A DNA stretch of 64,000 nt from Viola odorata (GCA_963691705.1 OY829545.1:43635475-43699474); one strand, 5' to 3'; numbered from the stretch's first letter, positions 20,819-33,371 are shown. Notes: generated from the sequence alone by a model not told the origin. Made by a program: numbers and translations.

Positions 20819-23800
20819 TGTTGATACCCGAATTTTGACGCCATTTTTACTTAATTTTAGCATTTCTGTCATTTATTTAATTTACCGTCATTTTTACTTA
20901 AATTACATTCGTCTGTAGTTAAGTTACTATCGCTAGCATTTTTAGGGTTTTCATCGCATTTTAGCATCATCGTTAGCTTCGTCAGCTTTCGAAATCGCGT
21001 TTTTAATTTTTCGTCAAGTATTTTTGTTATTATTATCATTATTATTTTTAGCCTTAAAAATCACATTTTTTACTATCCAGCTGTCGTTTGCTAGTTTTTT
21101 CTTCATTTTTGAGCATCTCGTGAATTTTAGGATTTTTTGTATTTTATCGCATTTTTTAGTATTTTTATTATTTTATTATTTTTTTTATTCGAGCTTTTAT
21201 TGGACCCGAGTAAGCCTGCTCGGACAGCAACTTGACTTTAAAATGTTTTCCATCAACTAGTTGCTAGATTTTTTTCTGCTCGCAACGGTCTACAGCGTTT
21301 CGTGTAATTTTTGGCGTAACGTCTTTATTTTTCCGTTCAAACGTTTCACGCAAAAATAAACACGTTAAACGAAAAATTCTCGTCATTCGCTGTAGACGGT
21401 TAAACCCGTCATATTTTTCTCTACGCGACAGCACCTCCGGCTCGAAAAGTCAGTACGTTTGCCCGCGAGACTCGGCTCGAGGCCATTTAAATGAGACTTA
21501 ATGGCCTTTGATCTCAACCGTTGATCTGGTCAACCAAGGAAAGTCAACCAGATCAACGGTTGACAATTTAATGTGCATAATGCACATGCACAGTGCCAAG
21601 CAACACGCAGCGGAGCAGCCCTCGCCCAAGCCAACTGCTCCCGTAGCCCTTGTCCCTCCGCCATCATCACGCCCTAGCTGTAGCTCCGCCACCTCGACGT
21701 CCGGCCAAGCCACGCGCGTCCCTCGCGTCCGGCCACCACGCGTCTTTCGCCTATAAAACCCGACCACCTTCATTCGCAAACGGACCGAAATTTTTTACAC
21801 AAAAAAACCACACTCTCCCTCCACATTTTGCCGGACCAATACACGCACCCTCAAGCCTCACTCCCCTTCGTCCAAACGTAGCAGCAACCGCACGGTAAGT
21901 TGCTTTCTCTCTCCCTCACCTACTGTTTTCTTTTCAAAATTGTTTCTCGCTTTAGTTGATCGTTTAATGGCCCCCAATGTGTTCTAATAGCTTGAGTGTT
22001 AAGTTAATTTCAGTACGCTAGCATCAATTAAATTGTTTAAATGTTTGAAATGTTTATGTGCTAATTAAACGGTTTAATACGCATTCTTGTTCTTGTCGCA
22101 ATAGTCACTATTTTGGTTCCCGCTTTCTGGCTGTGATTGCTCGGTTGCGTTGTAGGAAGAGAGAGGCTCCTTTTGGGCCAAGAACCAGGCGAATTGGTCG
22201 CCTGGTTCGTCACCTCCGTCGCCGGCAGTGGCGCCGGCGACGTGAGGTTGAAGATGATGACTTCATGGGCCATTTGGCCCTTCGGCCGAAATAAAGAAAG
22301 GTGATGGGCTTGGCCCATCACCATTTAAATGACTCACCTTGGGCCAGGAACTGTTCCTGGCCCATTTCTTCAAATTTTAAATAGGGCCCAACCCATTTAG
22401 ATTTTTTCCGAGTCGCCGATTCGTCATTTTTTTACGCAAAATGCTCGCATGTTTCATATATTTATTTTTCACGATACATGCTATTTCTCGTATGTTTTAT
22501 ACATGAATCGATTAATTCACTTTTTTTTTTTTTCGTAAAATATTTCGTATGCTTTTTATTTTATCAAAATTGTTTATTGAATTGTTTATACGCGAATTGC
22601 TCATTCTTTATCGTAATATTTATTTTCACATGATCTAACCTCAGTCATTTATATCTAACTGTTTAAATTCAGTCATTTAAAATACCGCCTATATGGTCGG
22701 TCGCTTTTTTTTAATTTTCGTAAATATTCAACTGCTTTAATTTTTCGCAAACTGCTGGAAATCCTTCCGCAAATTATCAACTGTTTAATTTTCCGCACTT
22801 TAAATTCCAGCAATTTACTTTCGGCAATTTAAATTCAGTCATTTAAAATACCGCCTTTATGGTCGGTCGCTTTTTTTTTAATTTTCGTAAATATTCAACT
22901 GCTTTAATTTTTCGCAAACTGCTGGAAATCCTTCCGCAAATTATCAACTGTTTAATTTTCCGCACTTTAAATTCCAGCAATTTACTTTCGGCAATTTAAA
23001 TTCAGTCATTTAAAATACCGCCTTTATGGTCGGTCGCTTTTTTAATTTTCGTAAATATTCAACTGCTTTAATTTTTCGCCAAACTGCTGGAAATCCTTCC
23101 GCAAATTATCAACTGCTTAATTTTCCGCACTTTACCTTTCCGCACTTTAATTTCTCGCAATTTACTTTCAGCAATTTAAATTCAATATACCGCCTATATG
23201 GTCGGTCGCATTTATTTTCTGCAAATATCCAACTGCTTATTCTCTGCATTATCAATCAATTTTATTTTCTGCAAATCATCAAACCTTTTTCCTTTAAATT
23301 ATCAAACTACATGTAATTTTTCTATATTCATCAACTAGCATTTTAATTTTTCTCACATGCGTAAAATAAATCATTTTTCGCATGCAATCAACGTAGCATT
23401 TTAATTCTTCTCACATGCGTAAAATCAATCATTTTTCGCATGCAATCAACGTAGCATTTTAATTTTTCTCACATGCGTAAAATCAATCATTTTTCGCATG
23501 CAATCAACGTAGCATTTTAATTTTTCTCACATGCGTAAAATCAATCATTTTTCGCATGCAATCAACGTAGCATTTTAATTTTTCTCACATGCGTAAAATC
23601 AATCATTTTTCGCATGCAATCACGTCAGCATTTAATTCTCACATGCGTAAAATTCATCATTTTTCGCATGCAAATTACGTCAGCATTTTAATTTTTCTCA
23701 CATGCGTAAAATCAATCATTTTTCGCATGCAATCAACGTAGCATTTTAATTTTTCTCACATGCGTAAAATCAATCATTTTTCGCATACAATCACGTAGCA

Positions 23801-25059
23801 TTTAATTCTCACATGCGTAAAATTCATCATTTTTCGCATGCAAATTACGTCAGCATTTTAATTCTCACATGCGTAAAATACATCATTTTTCGCATGCAAA
23901 TCACGTCAGCATTTAATTCTCACATGCGTAAAATCCATCATTTTTCGCATGCAATCACACTAGCATTTAAATTCTCACATGCGTAAAATCCATCATTTTT
24001 CGCATGCAATCAACTAGCATTTTAATTCTCACATGCGTAAAATCCATCATTTCTCGCATGCAATCAACTAGCATTTAAATTCTCACATACGAAAAATCCA
24101 TCATTTTTCGTATGCAATCACCTAGCGATAAATTCTCGTATGCTTAAAATCAATCATTTTTCGCATACAACCAAACTCAGCATCTCATTTCGTATGCGTG
24201 AAATCCATCATTTCTCGTATACAATCAACTGTCATTTAAATTCTTGCATTCATAAATTGCTTATTTATTTCTCGAGCTATCGCTAACACTCTCATTTTGC
24301 AGGTTTTAGTTTCAAGCTTCGCTCGAAAGTACGCCTTTCGATTCCTTTTTATTTATTCGATGCTTTCTGCAAATATCCATCGTATGCATGATATATAGAA
24401 CTGCTAGAACTAAAATCAACCCACATGCACAACGTGTTTAAAGACTTTCTTAAAATGCCGCGTTCATGTGATTTTACTTCTCGCTTATATTGACTGCATG
24501 TACATGGGGACTTTCGATCCCACAGCAAACTATCATTTTAAATCCATCATTTAAAATGGTACTCTGTTAGCAATCCATGTTAGGATCACGTAGTAATTAA
24601 GTTAATCATGCATGGCCCGATGATGAAAAAAGAGGGCGCTCATTCAGTCTTACGGAAAATTCAGTCCCATCACGATCATAATAAAGACTAAAGTGACGAT
24701 TCCTCTGAGGGCCCACTTTTCAAAACGCATTTCATCAAAACACCTTTAAAACACCTCTCTCATCAACCGGTAACCGTTTTCGGATGTGACTCGGGTGCCT
24801 AACACCTTCCCGAGACCATAATACGACCCCGAACCTTTGTCTGGGGTCCAGACCCCTTTTTTTTTGTGCCTTTAGTTTTTTACTTATTATATTTCCTATG
24901 CCATGACGATTAGGGTTCCCTAAGCCTAGCAACCAAATTAGGGTGGCGACTTCATTACATGCTGCGAGGCGTCCATCTACGCTGAGCATTGTAAGGTCCC
25001 GAATTTCGTTGCACACTCGTGAATTAGCATTCCTCTGTTAATTTTCGTGGGGCGCGACA
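20819..25059 (+). repeat. 3' LTR of Ogre-like element (4241 bp)
   Basis: Matches the 5' LTR almost base for base. It is 54 bp longer, mainly because of one extra minisatellite unit near 23955-24010. Its TATA box is at 21751-21758. The polypurine tract lies directly upstream and CAAAT directly downstream. Confidence 0.95.
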
Positions 25060-25064
25060 CAAAT
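25060..25064. other. Target-site duplication (right) of the Ogre-like element
   Basis: CAAAT directly after the 3' LTR, matching 3121-3125. Confidence 0.95.
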
Positions 25065-25987
25065 ATTTGGCATAACGCCGCATCACTGTGGGTCTGAAAC
25101 TGAACAAAGTCCTTCACTTTATTAATGTGCGAGATGGGATCCTTGGTGCCATCATAAACATCAGTGGGAAGCTTCACGCGCCGACTGACCCTGTGACGCC
25201 TTATACGACGGCTAAATGGGTGGCCCGATGTATCATCAAGAATTTCACGCGCCTGACGCGGAGGAGACATTTCGTCCTGACGCCCCCTATTTCGTGGTTC
25301 TGGCGTAGGATGTCGTCTAGGAGATCGACTGCGGCTCCTGTGCGAACGACTTCGATACCTTCGACTACTGGATCTTTCGTTGTACTCAGGAGACAGACTT
25401 CTGTTGGCTCCTTCCCTCCGTCCGTCCCACCGGTTCCTAACCCCCACAAGCTGCCTGTCTCCTTGTAGGAGGAGACCTTGCGGCATTTGTGGTACGTAAG
25501 CCTCTACTCTTCCCTGAGTAAACTGCTCAACACTAATCGGAGGATTTCCCGCGGATAAAGGCATCTGGAGGTTTTCTGGAAACAACGGTGATAAAGGTCG
25601 ATCAGCGATAATAGATGGTGTAAACATGACGCGAGGAGGGAGACTAGATCCAGAAGCACCAGGCGTGACTCTTGCAGCCATTTCCGTCAAATATTCCAGC
25701 CGAGAACGAAGGGCCGCTATTTCCATTGCAAAAGGATGTTCACGATTAAGCACAGATCCCCCCGAAAGAGGAGTGGAAAAATCAGATCCCACTATCTGAG
25801 ATGACAAGATGTCCGTCTGCGAGGAGGCCTGTCCCCCAGCAATTCCAACCGAGAGGTCCAGAGATCCCGAAATAATTGGTTGTGTAGTCATAGAGAGGTC
25901 AGCAGTAGCAAAAGGGAATAACTGTCTACGGATTGAGAAAGGGATATTAGAGGATGATGATCGGATTGGCTCCGATCCCGTGATCAT
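25060..25987 (-). CDS. gag N-terminal half of the outer Tat-type element (interrupted)
   Basis: Minus-strand gag of the element whose remainder is at 3120-1. It contains a Ser/Arg-rich basic stretch and then the start of the retrotransposon gag core (DGTKDPISHINKVKDFVQF). The reading frame is open back to a GTG at 26038, but a TAA lies immediately before that codon. I therefore prefer the first Met, at 25987. The frame ends here only because the 3' LTR of the inserted element begins at 25059. The 5 bases at 25060-25064 are the right copy of the target-site duplication. Confidence 0.82.
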
Positions 25988-26072
25988 GACCGTTCCAATC
26001 TTCCGACTAGACGGAGCTTGGCTATTAAGGACGCTCACTTAATATACCAAAGCTCTCAATGAAAGCACCATT

Positions 26073-26688
26073 TGATAAGATTCTATGTTGATCTTGTAAG
26101 ATTTGGAGTCGTGTCTGATCGGAACGGTGGCGGTCGGTGTCGGATGTACCTGCAAAGCGCCGGAGGGGGGGCTCCGGCGTAGACACTCCGATGCTTAAGT
26201 CAGTTCGGGTTTCAAAAATAACAGAGGTTCGTCTCAGTGATCTTGATCTTACCTTCAGATTGGAAAAGTAGGGATATTTATAGGCCTGTTCGGCGATACC
26301 TGGCGATAACAATCCAGGCGATGTCAGATGGTGACGTCACAAGCGATACCGACAGATGACGTCATGAGCGATATCATACGGGCTGCCGGGAGCGATAAGC
26401 TCGTGAGTCCCTAGGATGGGATGGTGTCGTGCGTGTAGAGTCGCGTGAGCCCTCCCCCCCCCGCTGATGTCGACCATCCTAGGAATCCTTCTCTGATTCT
26501 CGGGCGATATGAAGATATCTTACGGGTCTTATGGGAAATCGTCCTGATGGGAGCCGCAAGTGTGGTAACACTGTTAGGGCTGTCTTGATTGTTATCAACA
26601 TTTAACATTTTTAAACCCCATATGTGCACACCAGTTTAACAACACCAGGAATGTCATCGTGTCAGAATCCACATTCTTATCGTCAACA
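26073..26688 (-). repeat. LTR of the outer Tat-type element
   Basis: In plus-strand order it begins TGATAAG and ends CTTATCGTCAACA, giving the TG...CA ends expected of an LTR. The side facing gag is followed by the motif CTCTCAATGAAAGCACCA, which recurs at about 45688-45705 beside a related LTR fragment. A minus-strand TATA box, CTATAAATA, is at 26275-26283. The gag start lies about 85 bp inside the inner edge. The outer edge is inferred from the TG/CA rule alone, because the partner LTR is outside the window, so it could shift. Confidence 0.6.
26275..26283 (-). promoter_or_regulatory. TATA box of outer-element LTR
   Basis: CTATAAATA on the minus strand inside the LTR at 26073-26688, oriented towards gag. 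Position and sequence fit an LTR U3 promoter. Confidence 0.55.
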
Positions 26689-27480
26689 TAACCCCCCACA
26701 TATTTCAATTTATTACCCTTCCACAAGCATACCCCACTAATATGTAAATGTAGTCTGGCCAACAGAAACCCTAATATACCAAGCGACAGCTACCTTACCA
26801 AGGACCACACAACAGGACCACACAACAGGACCACAACGACAACTACCTTACAAAGGAAATGTACCCCACTATTGAAGATTCCAATAAAGAAACGTACCCA
26901 CACAAGCTCCAATGAAAACCTCGTTCTTCACCAAACAGTAACGCACGCGCGCGTCCTCTTCACCACATCGGAAATCAATCGTTCTTCGAGATCTGACACC
27001 CTCAAAACCACAACAAGCTTCCGCCAAACCCGCTTCTCAAGTGATTTCTTGGATCTTCTTGGTAGTTCATCAATGTTTTGTGTCTATTTTAGGGCTTGCG
27101 AGTATGGCTGAGTGTAGAGAAAGGGGAAATTTAGGGTTTTTTTGGGAAATAGTTGGGTTGTTGTCTGTTTGTTCGCGACAAAAGGGAAAGGTGAATAAAA
27201 AGGGCGACTCTGCGGGCGTGAGAAGATGGACGACGCTGCGGTTTAATTTCTCGGATTGGTGGACCCAATTTGGTGGCTTGACACGTGGAGGATGACGCGG
27301 AAAAGAGAGGGACGTGGCACGATGACGTGGCACGCAGGGAGCGGGTGATGTGTCACATAACGACAGTCAACGGTGCACGTCAGATTTCTGTAACGGCAGG
27401 GTTGCGATTTTACAATATTGAGAAGACCAGGGTTGAGATTAATTAAAAAAAAAGTTCAGGGTTCCACTAATACAAAGCAT
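26689..27480 (-). promoter_or_regulatory. Possible promoter and leader of a truncated minus-strand gene
   Basis: Read on the minus strand this GC-richer stretch contains an AAACCCTAA telo-box near 27125-27135, pyrimidine-rich leader-like sequence and several ACGTGGC/ACGTGTC elements upstream (27290-27345). That resembles the 5' region of a plant housekeeping gene. I find no convincing coding exon. The LTR at 26073-26688 begins where one would continue. Weak call. Confidence 0.3.
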
Positions 27481-27502
27481 TAAAGTCCAGGGTTGTTTTA
27501 TA

Positions 27503-27762
27503 CTCCCTCTGGTCCGAAATGTATGACTTCCTCGCATCCCAATATTCAGTAGGGAACGCATATCGAGGAGGCCGGATGAGGCACTATTTGACCCCAAAAA
27601 ATTTCGTACTTTTTTTCGAACGTACGTTAATCTTTAACGTACTTCTGAGAAAAAATTCGGGGCAAAATTGTCTGAAATAGTAACTGTTTCGCCCGTCTTA
27701 AGATAAGTTCCGAAACAGTAAAAACAAATGCTAAAACGTCATATATTTCGGACCGGAGGGAG
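27503..27762. mobile_element. Stowaway-like MITE, 260 bp
   Basis: Terminal inverted repeats CTCCCTCTGGTCCGAAAT and its near-perfect complement at the right end (consensus CTCCCTCYGGTCCGAAAT), flanked by TA on both sides (27501-27502, 27763-27764). TIR and target site are those of Tc1/mariner Stowaway MITEs. No coding sequence. Confidence 0.92.
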
Positions 27763-27853
27763 TATCATTTTCCCCAATCCAAACTCAGCCTTCTTTTTCA
27801 ACCGGCGTTCGTTTGCGTGGGCGTATCAAGTAAGAACAGCAATTCTACTCAAA

Positions 27854-27957
27854 CACTATCAAACAAGAATACCATTCCTACTCAAACAGATATCTTGATT
27901 ACTAACCAAATCTGTACCTGTGTATATCACCAAATAATAATTACAGATAATTACAAA
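27854..27957 (+). repeat. Left arm of a split inverted-repeat element
   Basis: CACTATCAAACAAGAATACC onward to the hAT copy. The matching arm is at 59328-59438. In the present map the two arms are direct repeats. If the interval between the hAT copies is turned back, they become an inverted-repeat MITE with the hAT element in its loop. Confidence 0.55.
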
Positions 27958-30900
27958 TAGGGATGGCAATTGGGCGGGTATGGGCGGGTATGGGTATGTT
28001 AAACTGGGTATGGGCGGGTATGGGTAAATATCCAATTCATACCCAAAACTAAATATCCATTATTACCCATACCCAATATGCCCCATACCCAATTGGGTAT
28101 ATAATGGATATCCAATTCACCAAATTATTTTATTTTTTATAATTAATAAAAAAATTATTATTTAGATTCGTTTTCATTAATTATGCTCGTTTTTTACCGT
28201 TTTGGCTCGGTTTTTACCATTTTGGCTCGGTTTTTACCATTTTGGCTCGGTTTTAACCGTTTTGGCTCGGTTTTTACCATTTTGGCTCGGTTTTTACAGT
28301 TTTGGCTCGTTTTTTACCGTTTTGGGTCGTTTTTTACCATTTTGGCTCGGTTTTTACCATTTTGGCTCGGTTTTTACCGTTTTGGCTCGGTTTTTACCAT
28401 TTTGGCTCGTTTTTTACCATTTTAGCTCAAATTTTACCGTTTTGGCTCGGTTTTTAACGTTTTGGCTCATTTTTTACCATTTTTGCTCATTTTTTACCGT
28501 TTTGGCTCAGTTTTTACCATTTTGGCTCGATTTTTACAATTTTGGCTCGTTTTTTACCATTTTGGCTCGGTTTTTACCATTTTGGCTCGTTTTTTACCAT
28601 TTTGGCTCTGTTTTTACCATTTTGGCTCTTTTTTTTTACCATTTTGGCTCATTTTAACTCATTTTTTACCCTTTATAATTTTTCAACTTCAAAATTCAAA
28701 AGAGTCAATGTTTTATCGAATAAAATAATAATCTCCATGAAAATTAAAAAAAGCAAAGATAAATTCTGCCAAATGTAAACCTGTTCAAAATTATCTAAAT
28801 CTTCATAAACATGTGGGCCTGTTTAGTAAGTAACCGTGGAAATAGAGTAAGTAACCGTGGAAATAGCCAAACGCCGGGAGGTAAAAAATAAATTCTGCCA
28901 AATTAAAAATGTACTTGTATTTGGATAATAATAATCTGCATAATTTTCAAGTCAAGAAAATCAAAACTTCAGCCTTCAATTCCAATCAAGAAATTCTACC
29001 AAAGTAACACATTTTCAACAATTTCAACAAGCTGAATATCACCCAAGTCAAGCTGCTCAGCAATCTCATCCAGCTCAGCCTCACATCTATTCATGTACTT
29101 GTATTTGGATCCCAATCCTTAAAAACAGTAGCATATTCCGTTGAAGACATTTTGCCACCATCTAACAGAAGAGAAAAATCAATTGTGTAAAGGACATAGT
29201 TACAAACTAAAATAATTAAAATAATTAATGTGTTAAAAATACCTGCCCATAACCAACTTTGAGAACACATCAATGCCTCCACTGTATCTTCATGTAGTCT
29301 GCTGCGATTAGGACTCAATAATCTACCACCAGCGCTGAAAGATGACTCAGAAGCTACGGTAGAAACAGGAATAGCAAATATATCTCTAGCAATCGCCTGA
29401 AGTGTCGGATATACTATCCCATTCACTTTCCACCAAAGTAGGATAACGGGATAATTCATATGTAACAAGAGTGCCCAAAAGGTCATTAGAGAATTCATGT
29501 AAATAAAGTAATAGATAAAATTTTGGGTATATTACATAAAAAAAAAATTATTTATAAAATATCGATTAAGAATTCATATGCAAAAACAAAAAATCAAAAT
29601 TAATCAAAAACCATAATATTTGTAGGGCTCTTCTGACCAAATAAGTAATTGTCACTGAAGTTGTTTCTTGTTTTTTTTTTATAGATGATATCAATTCAAT
29701 ACCACCGAATCTGTAGCCACCTAGTGAAATTCCTGATTTTGAAAGCAATTATTATTAATTTAATTAAGTAATCTAATTTGCATATAAATGAGCGGATTTT
29801 ATATTAGAAAACTCAAGCATGTCATTACAGCATCATACATAGTGGATAACATGTCAGTGGCAATCATAAACTACACCTTGCTAGCTTTTGCACCCAAAAT
29901 ACATGAAAGACAGGGATGGTGAGGTATTATTGCTAACCTATTTCAACAAGGATTCACATAAACTTGCGAGACATACGAGCAACTAGACCATGTTGTTCAT
30001 TCTACATTTAAGCTGAAGTCTATCTTATTATGATAGGATTCACATGAGATGCTGAAGTCTATCTTATTATGATAGGATATGAAATTTACTATTTCAAGAA
30101 AAATACATGCCAAAGCCACCATCATATGACTGAAAGAACATGTAAGACCTTGTCAGAGAGGGAAACAGAGGGTAAAGGTCTGCCCAGAAGTCTCCATATT
30201 CTTCCACACAAGACTAAAAATGTCAATGAAACTTAACAAAGCCGTCATTTTAATGCTGAAATCAATTAAGTGCAGAAACTTTGGTTGCAATTTTAGACAA
30301 AACTGTGCACACTGCTTAAAAGATTAATTCTCTTATTTTGGCTTCATAAATGACAAATTGCAAGAGCAAATTAGTACCTAATTTTCTTGAAAGATCTCGA
30401 TCGAATAGCTACTAAACCAGGGCTTGTAGTTGCCTATCAGTGCTTTTCTTCTTTCACATTCTTCCACTTTTCCCTATTTTAGCATTAGCAGGCCACTAAA
30501 CTTTGAATTAGAACATCTTCACCTATCAGTGCTTTTCCACTTTTCACTGTAATCCTAACACATGGTTTCTTTTATGTTAGCTAGACCTTGGCGCAACGAT
30601 CTAGGAGGCTATTTAAGATAACCTTATAGAGATGCAGAGTTATATTTGGGATTAATAAAACAGTTGAACCAAGGGAATGGGAGGGGGGACATCTCCTTTG
30701 TTAATTAAACATTTCTGCAGTCATACTTTATTCCATAAGACATAGTTTTGCCCCTTTATTCCAATCAACAAAGAGGAAGAAACATAAAGAAAGGGAAGAG
30801 AAGCATGCATAAAGGAAAGGAAAGGGAATGGCAATCGAAACGACTAAAAATGCCACAATCTCTTAGGTTTCTTGAAAATTCCAAGCCCATAGGTTGAAAC

Positions 30901-31950
30901 AAAGATCTCTACCAGCAGAGGAAATTGCAGAAGGTGTTTAATAACTACAAAACTTCTACAACCATCTGACTGTCTAATATTTGAGACAGCTGATTTACAG
31001 TATGATACCTGACTGAACCGTAGCAGGTGTTTAACACCTATACTAATGCAGCAAAGCAGCAGTCGAGATTGGCATTCTAGTAAAAGAGAAAGGAAGGAAT
31101 ATATCATAAAACATGTGCTAAGCTAAAGGGAAGTAAGATGGGGGCATCAAAACGCGAGGACAACGAGCCCACCTCTGATTTTGATCGCGAACAACACGAA
31201 TAGCATCTATTGCAAGATTAAAATCAATTCAAGCCATTGATCGCAATTTCAACAGTTTTGAATTGCGTACCAATACACACAAACACCAAATTAAAACTTT
31301 TGAGCAATTAATAACAATGAAGAGGAACCCATAATTCATTCACTAGAAATAGTCCAAAATAGCAAAACCAGAGAATCCAACATATGTAAAATAGAAAACA
31401 ATACTTACTTCTGCTGGGCGGGGAGTCTCCAAGTAACTTTTGGACGAGCCCGAGCCCTGCAATTTGATAAGAGTATGTAAAAGATCAACTAAAACCCAGA
31501 ACGAAGAATGTTATCCCGAAATATCTTTATCGATTCTTTTTCTTCCTAAATGATAGACATTGATTATATATTGTTGCTATATTTTACAACTAATTATTAC
31601 CCAGAATAATGCAGCGAGAACAAGAAAAAGTACCTTGTGTGAGTAGTAGAGAGAGGCGACGCCAGAGAGAGGGAGGAGGAGGACGGCGGCCAGGGACAAC
31701 GGCCAGAGAGAGGGAGGAGGAGGACGGCGGCCAGAGAGGGATTGAGGATGGTGCGAAAGGACAAAGGAGGAGGAAATAAAATGTCATATCCATTCGGGTA
31801 TTTTCGGGTATTTTACCCAATGATACCCGAATGGGTATGGGTAATATCCAAACCATACCCAGTCAAATCGGGTATGGTTTGGATATTACCCGGTCAAACA
31901 GCTATGGGTATGGGCGGGTATCCGGGTATGGATACCCGTTGCCATCCCTA
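27958..31950 (-). mobile_element. hAT transposon (Ac-like ends), internally deleted, copy 1
   Basis: Ends TAGGGATGGCAA and TTGCCATCCCTA, with GGGTATGGGCGGGTAT-type subterminal repeats at both ends. The only recognisable coding part is on the minus strand (29498-29091): the hAT C-terminal dimerisation domain (IPVSTVASESSFSAGGRLLS, SRLHEDTVEALMC), split by a short intron. No BED finger or catalytic core is present, so it depends on a transposase from elsewhere. Nearly identical to the inverted copy at 59439-63440. Flanking octamers are ATTACAAA on the left and CTCAAATT on the right, which do not match each other. Confidence 0.92.
28186..28660. repeat. 20-bp tandem array inside hAT copy 1
   Basis: About 24 units of GGTTTTTACCATTTTGGCTC with small changes. 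It creates several long open frames on the plus strand full of Phe-Trp-Leu, which are artefacts of the 20-bp period. The same array is at 62740-63215 in copy 2. Confidence 0.93.
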
Positions 31951-32433
31951 CTCAAATTGCAGTAGAAACTCTTACTTGCAATTTCCATAAGTTTGGTTTC
32001 TTTCTTTCCTTGGATCTGCTGAATTAAAGTAATTAATTAATTGACTTGTTTCATTTAATTAATTAAAGGCTCGATCATAGGATTGATTTATGATAGTAAT
32101 TAATTCATTGGCCTGTTCCATTTAATTAATTACTTCATATGTCGATCTTGAAGAAAAAAAAGAAGAACAAAATTGATCCAAGGTCCCGTGATGTGCAAGA
32201 ACAAATCTAAGACCATGGATTTCTTTGCAAGATCAAATCCCTTGGTACAAGTTCCAAAGAAAATGTACATTCGAGGCAAGTCTTTCCGCAGTCGAAATTG
32301 ATCCGTGACAAATTTGGATCTACAATCAAATATGATTTCAAGTCCAGTCCCCGAAGCAAATTAAGCTCACTCGAAAAGGAAAAAGTTCAAGATTAATTTA
32401 CTTCATCAAGTAAAATAATCTTGAGGGTGCATT
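31951..32433. other. Intergenic, AT-rich, next to inversion breakpoint
   Basis: No gene seen. The first bases are the former upstream neighbour of the gene leader at 63449 onward. From about 32150 the sequence may be internal DNA of the retroelement whose LTR starts at 32434. Confidence 0.4.
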
Positions 32434-33101
32434 TGTAGACATCAAAATTGTTGCCCGTCTTAAAATACTCGGCCTAGTTTATAAAGAGACACGAAGTCCA
32501 TTTGCCAAAATCCATGAAACTTATTTGGTCGAAGCCCACCAGCAAGCTCATATTTAGAGGGATCAAAACTCATCTCATATTTATTAAATAATTTGATTAA
32601 ATGTAAAATTAATTAATATGCAAATTAATTAATAATGTCAGTTACACATTGGACCAATGAGATGAAGACACGTGTCATTTTTCCAATTCCAAAATCACCC
32701 TTATGAGCCTATAAATAGAGGCTTCATCAGAAGGTGAGGAAGAACATTTTTTGGAGAGAAGAAGTGCTGCAAAGATCAAGAGCTAAAACATATCCTCTCC
32801 AAGGAAGAAGGAGAAGGCACAAGCTGATTCAAGGCCGGTTTTCTCTCAGCTACATCAAATCAAATCAAGAAGAAGCCACAAGCTGATTCAAGGTTGGTTT
32901 CTTCTCAAATCAACCGTGGATTACACGCTGATTCAAGGCCAATCCGTCAACCATCCAACTCAAGTTCAAATCTAGATCCGGAGTGAAGACTGATTCATTA
33001 ATCGGAGGAATCAAGAGAAGAAGAACCACTTTTACTCTACATTAAACATTTGTAATTTGACACGTGTAATTTTCTCCTATTTTAGGAAAAATTGTGTGTA
33101 C
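32434..33101 (+). repeat. Probable LTR (solo or 3' LTR) of an unplaced retrotransposon
   Basis: Starts TGTAGACATC and ends TGTGTGTACA, with a strong TATA box CTATAAATAG at 32709-32718 and a leader containing four AAGCTGATTCAAGG-like repeats. The purine-rich CTTGAGGGTGC just before the start could be a degraded polypurine tract. No target duplication was found, so the ends are tentative. Confidence 0.45.
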
Positions 33102-33371
33102 ACGAATAAACAAATTTATACAAAAGAATAAATATAGTATTACTAGATATAATCATCTATTTTCTTGTATTACAAGAAATGGAAGAAACCTTATCAAGAA
33201 AAAAATAATAGGGAAGAAAAAACTTAATAATCTCACCCACTATTTAACATAAACATGTATATATAAGTATAGCTATGCGATATATATAAAGAAAAATAAA
33301 TATATGTTTACCAAAGAAAAAATATACCAAAGCACATACTCGTATGTACAAACGAGTAAAATCTATGAAAA

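Larger units (their letters stand above)
3126..25059 (+). mobile_element. Complete Ogre-like (Tat lineage) Ty3/gypsy retrotransposon, 21.9 kb, defective
   Basis: Both LTRs start TGTTGATACCCG and end GGGGCGCGACA, and a perfect 5-bp CAAAT duplication flanks the element. The order is 5' LTR, primer-binding region, ORF1, spacer, gag, RT - RNase H - archaeal-type RNase H - integrase, a 4.6-kb spacer with tandem repeats, polypurine tract, 3' LTR. An ORF1 before gag, a second RNase H, giant LTRs and a possible intron before RT are hallmarks of Ogre/Tat elements. ORF1 and pol carry stops and a frameshift, and I find no protease motif between gag and RT. By eye the LTRs differ at only about twenty positions plus one repeat unit. 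Confidence 0.93.

Noticed and set aside
24977..26038. Gag frame ending at 24977
   Set aside because: The last part is read from the inserted 3' LTR; only 25060 and above belongs to the outer element.
28183..28778. Long open frames rich in Phe, Trp and Leu (also 62620-63215)
   Set aside because: They are produced by a 20-bp tandem repeat that is open in several frames; no start context, no family, and mirrored in copy 2.
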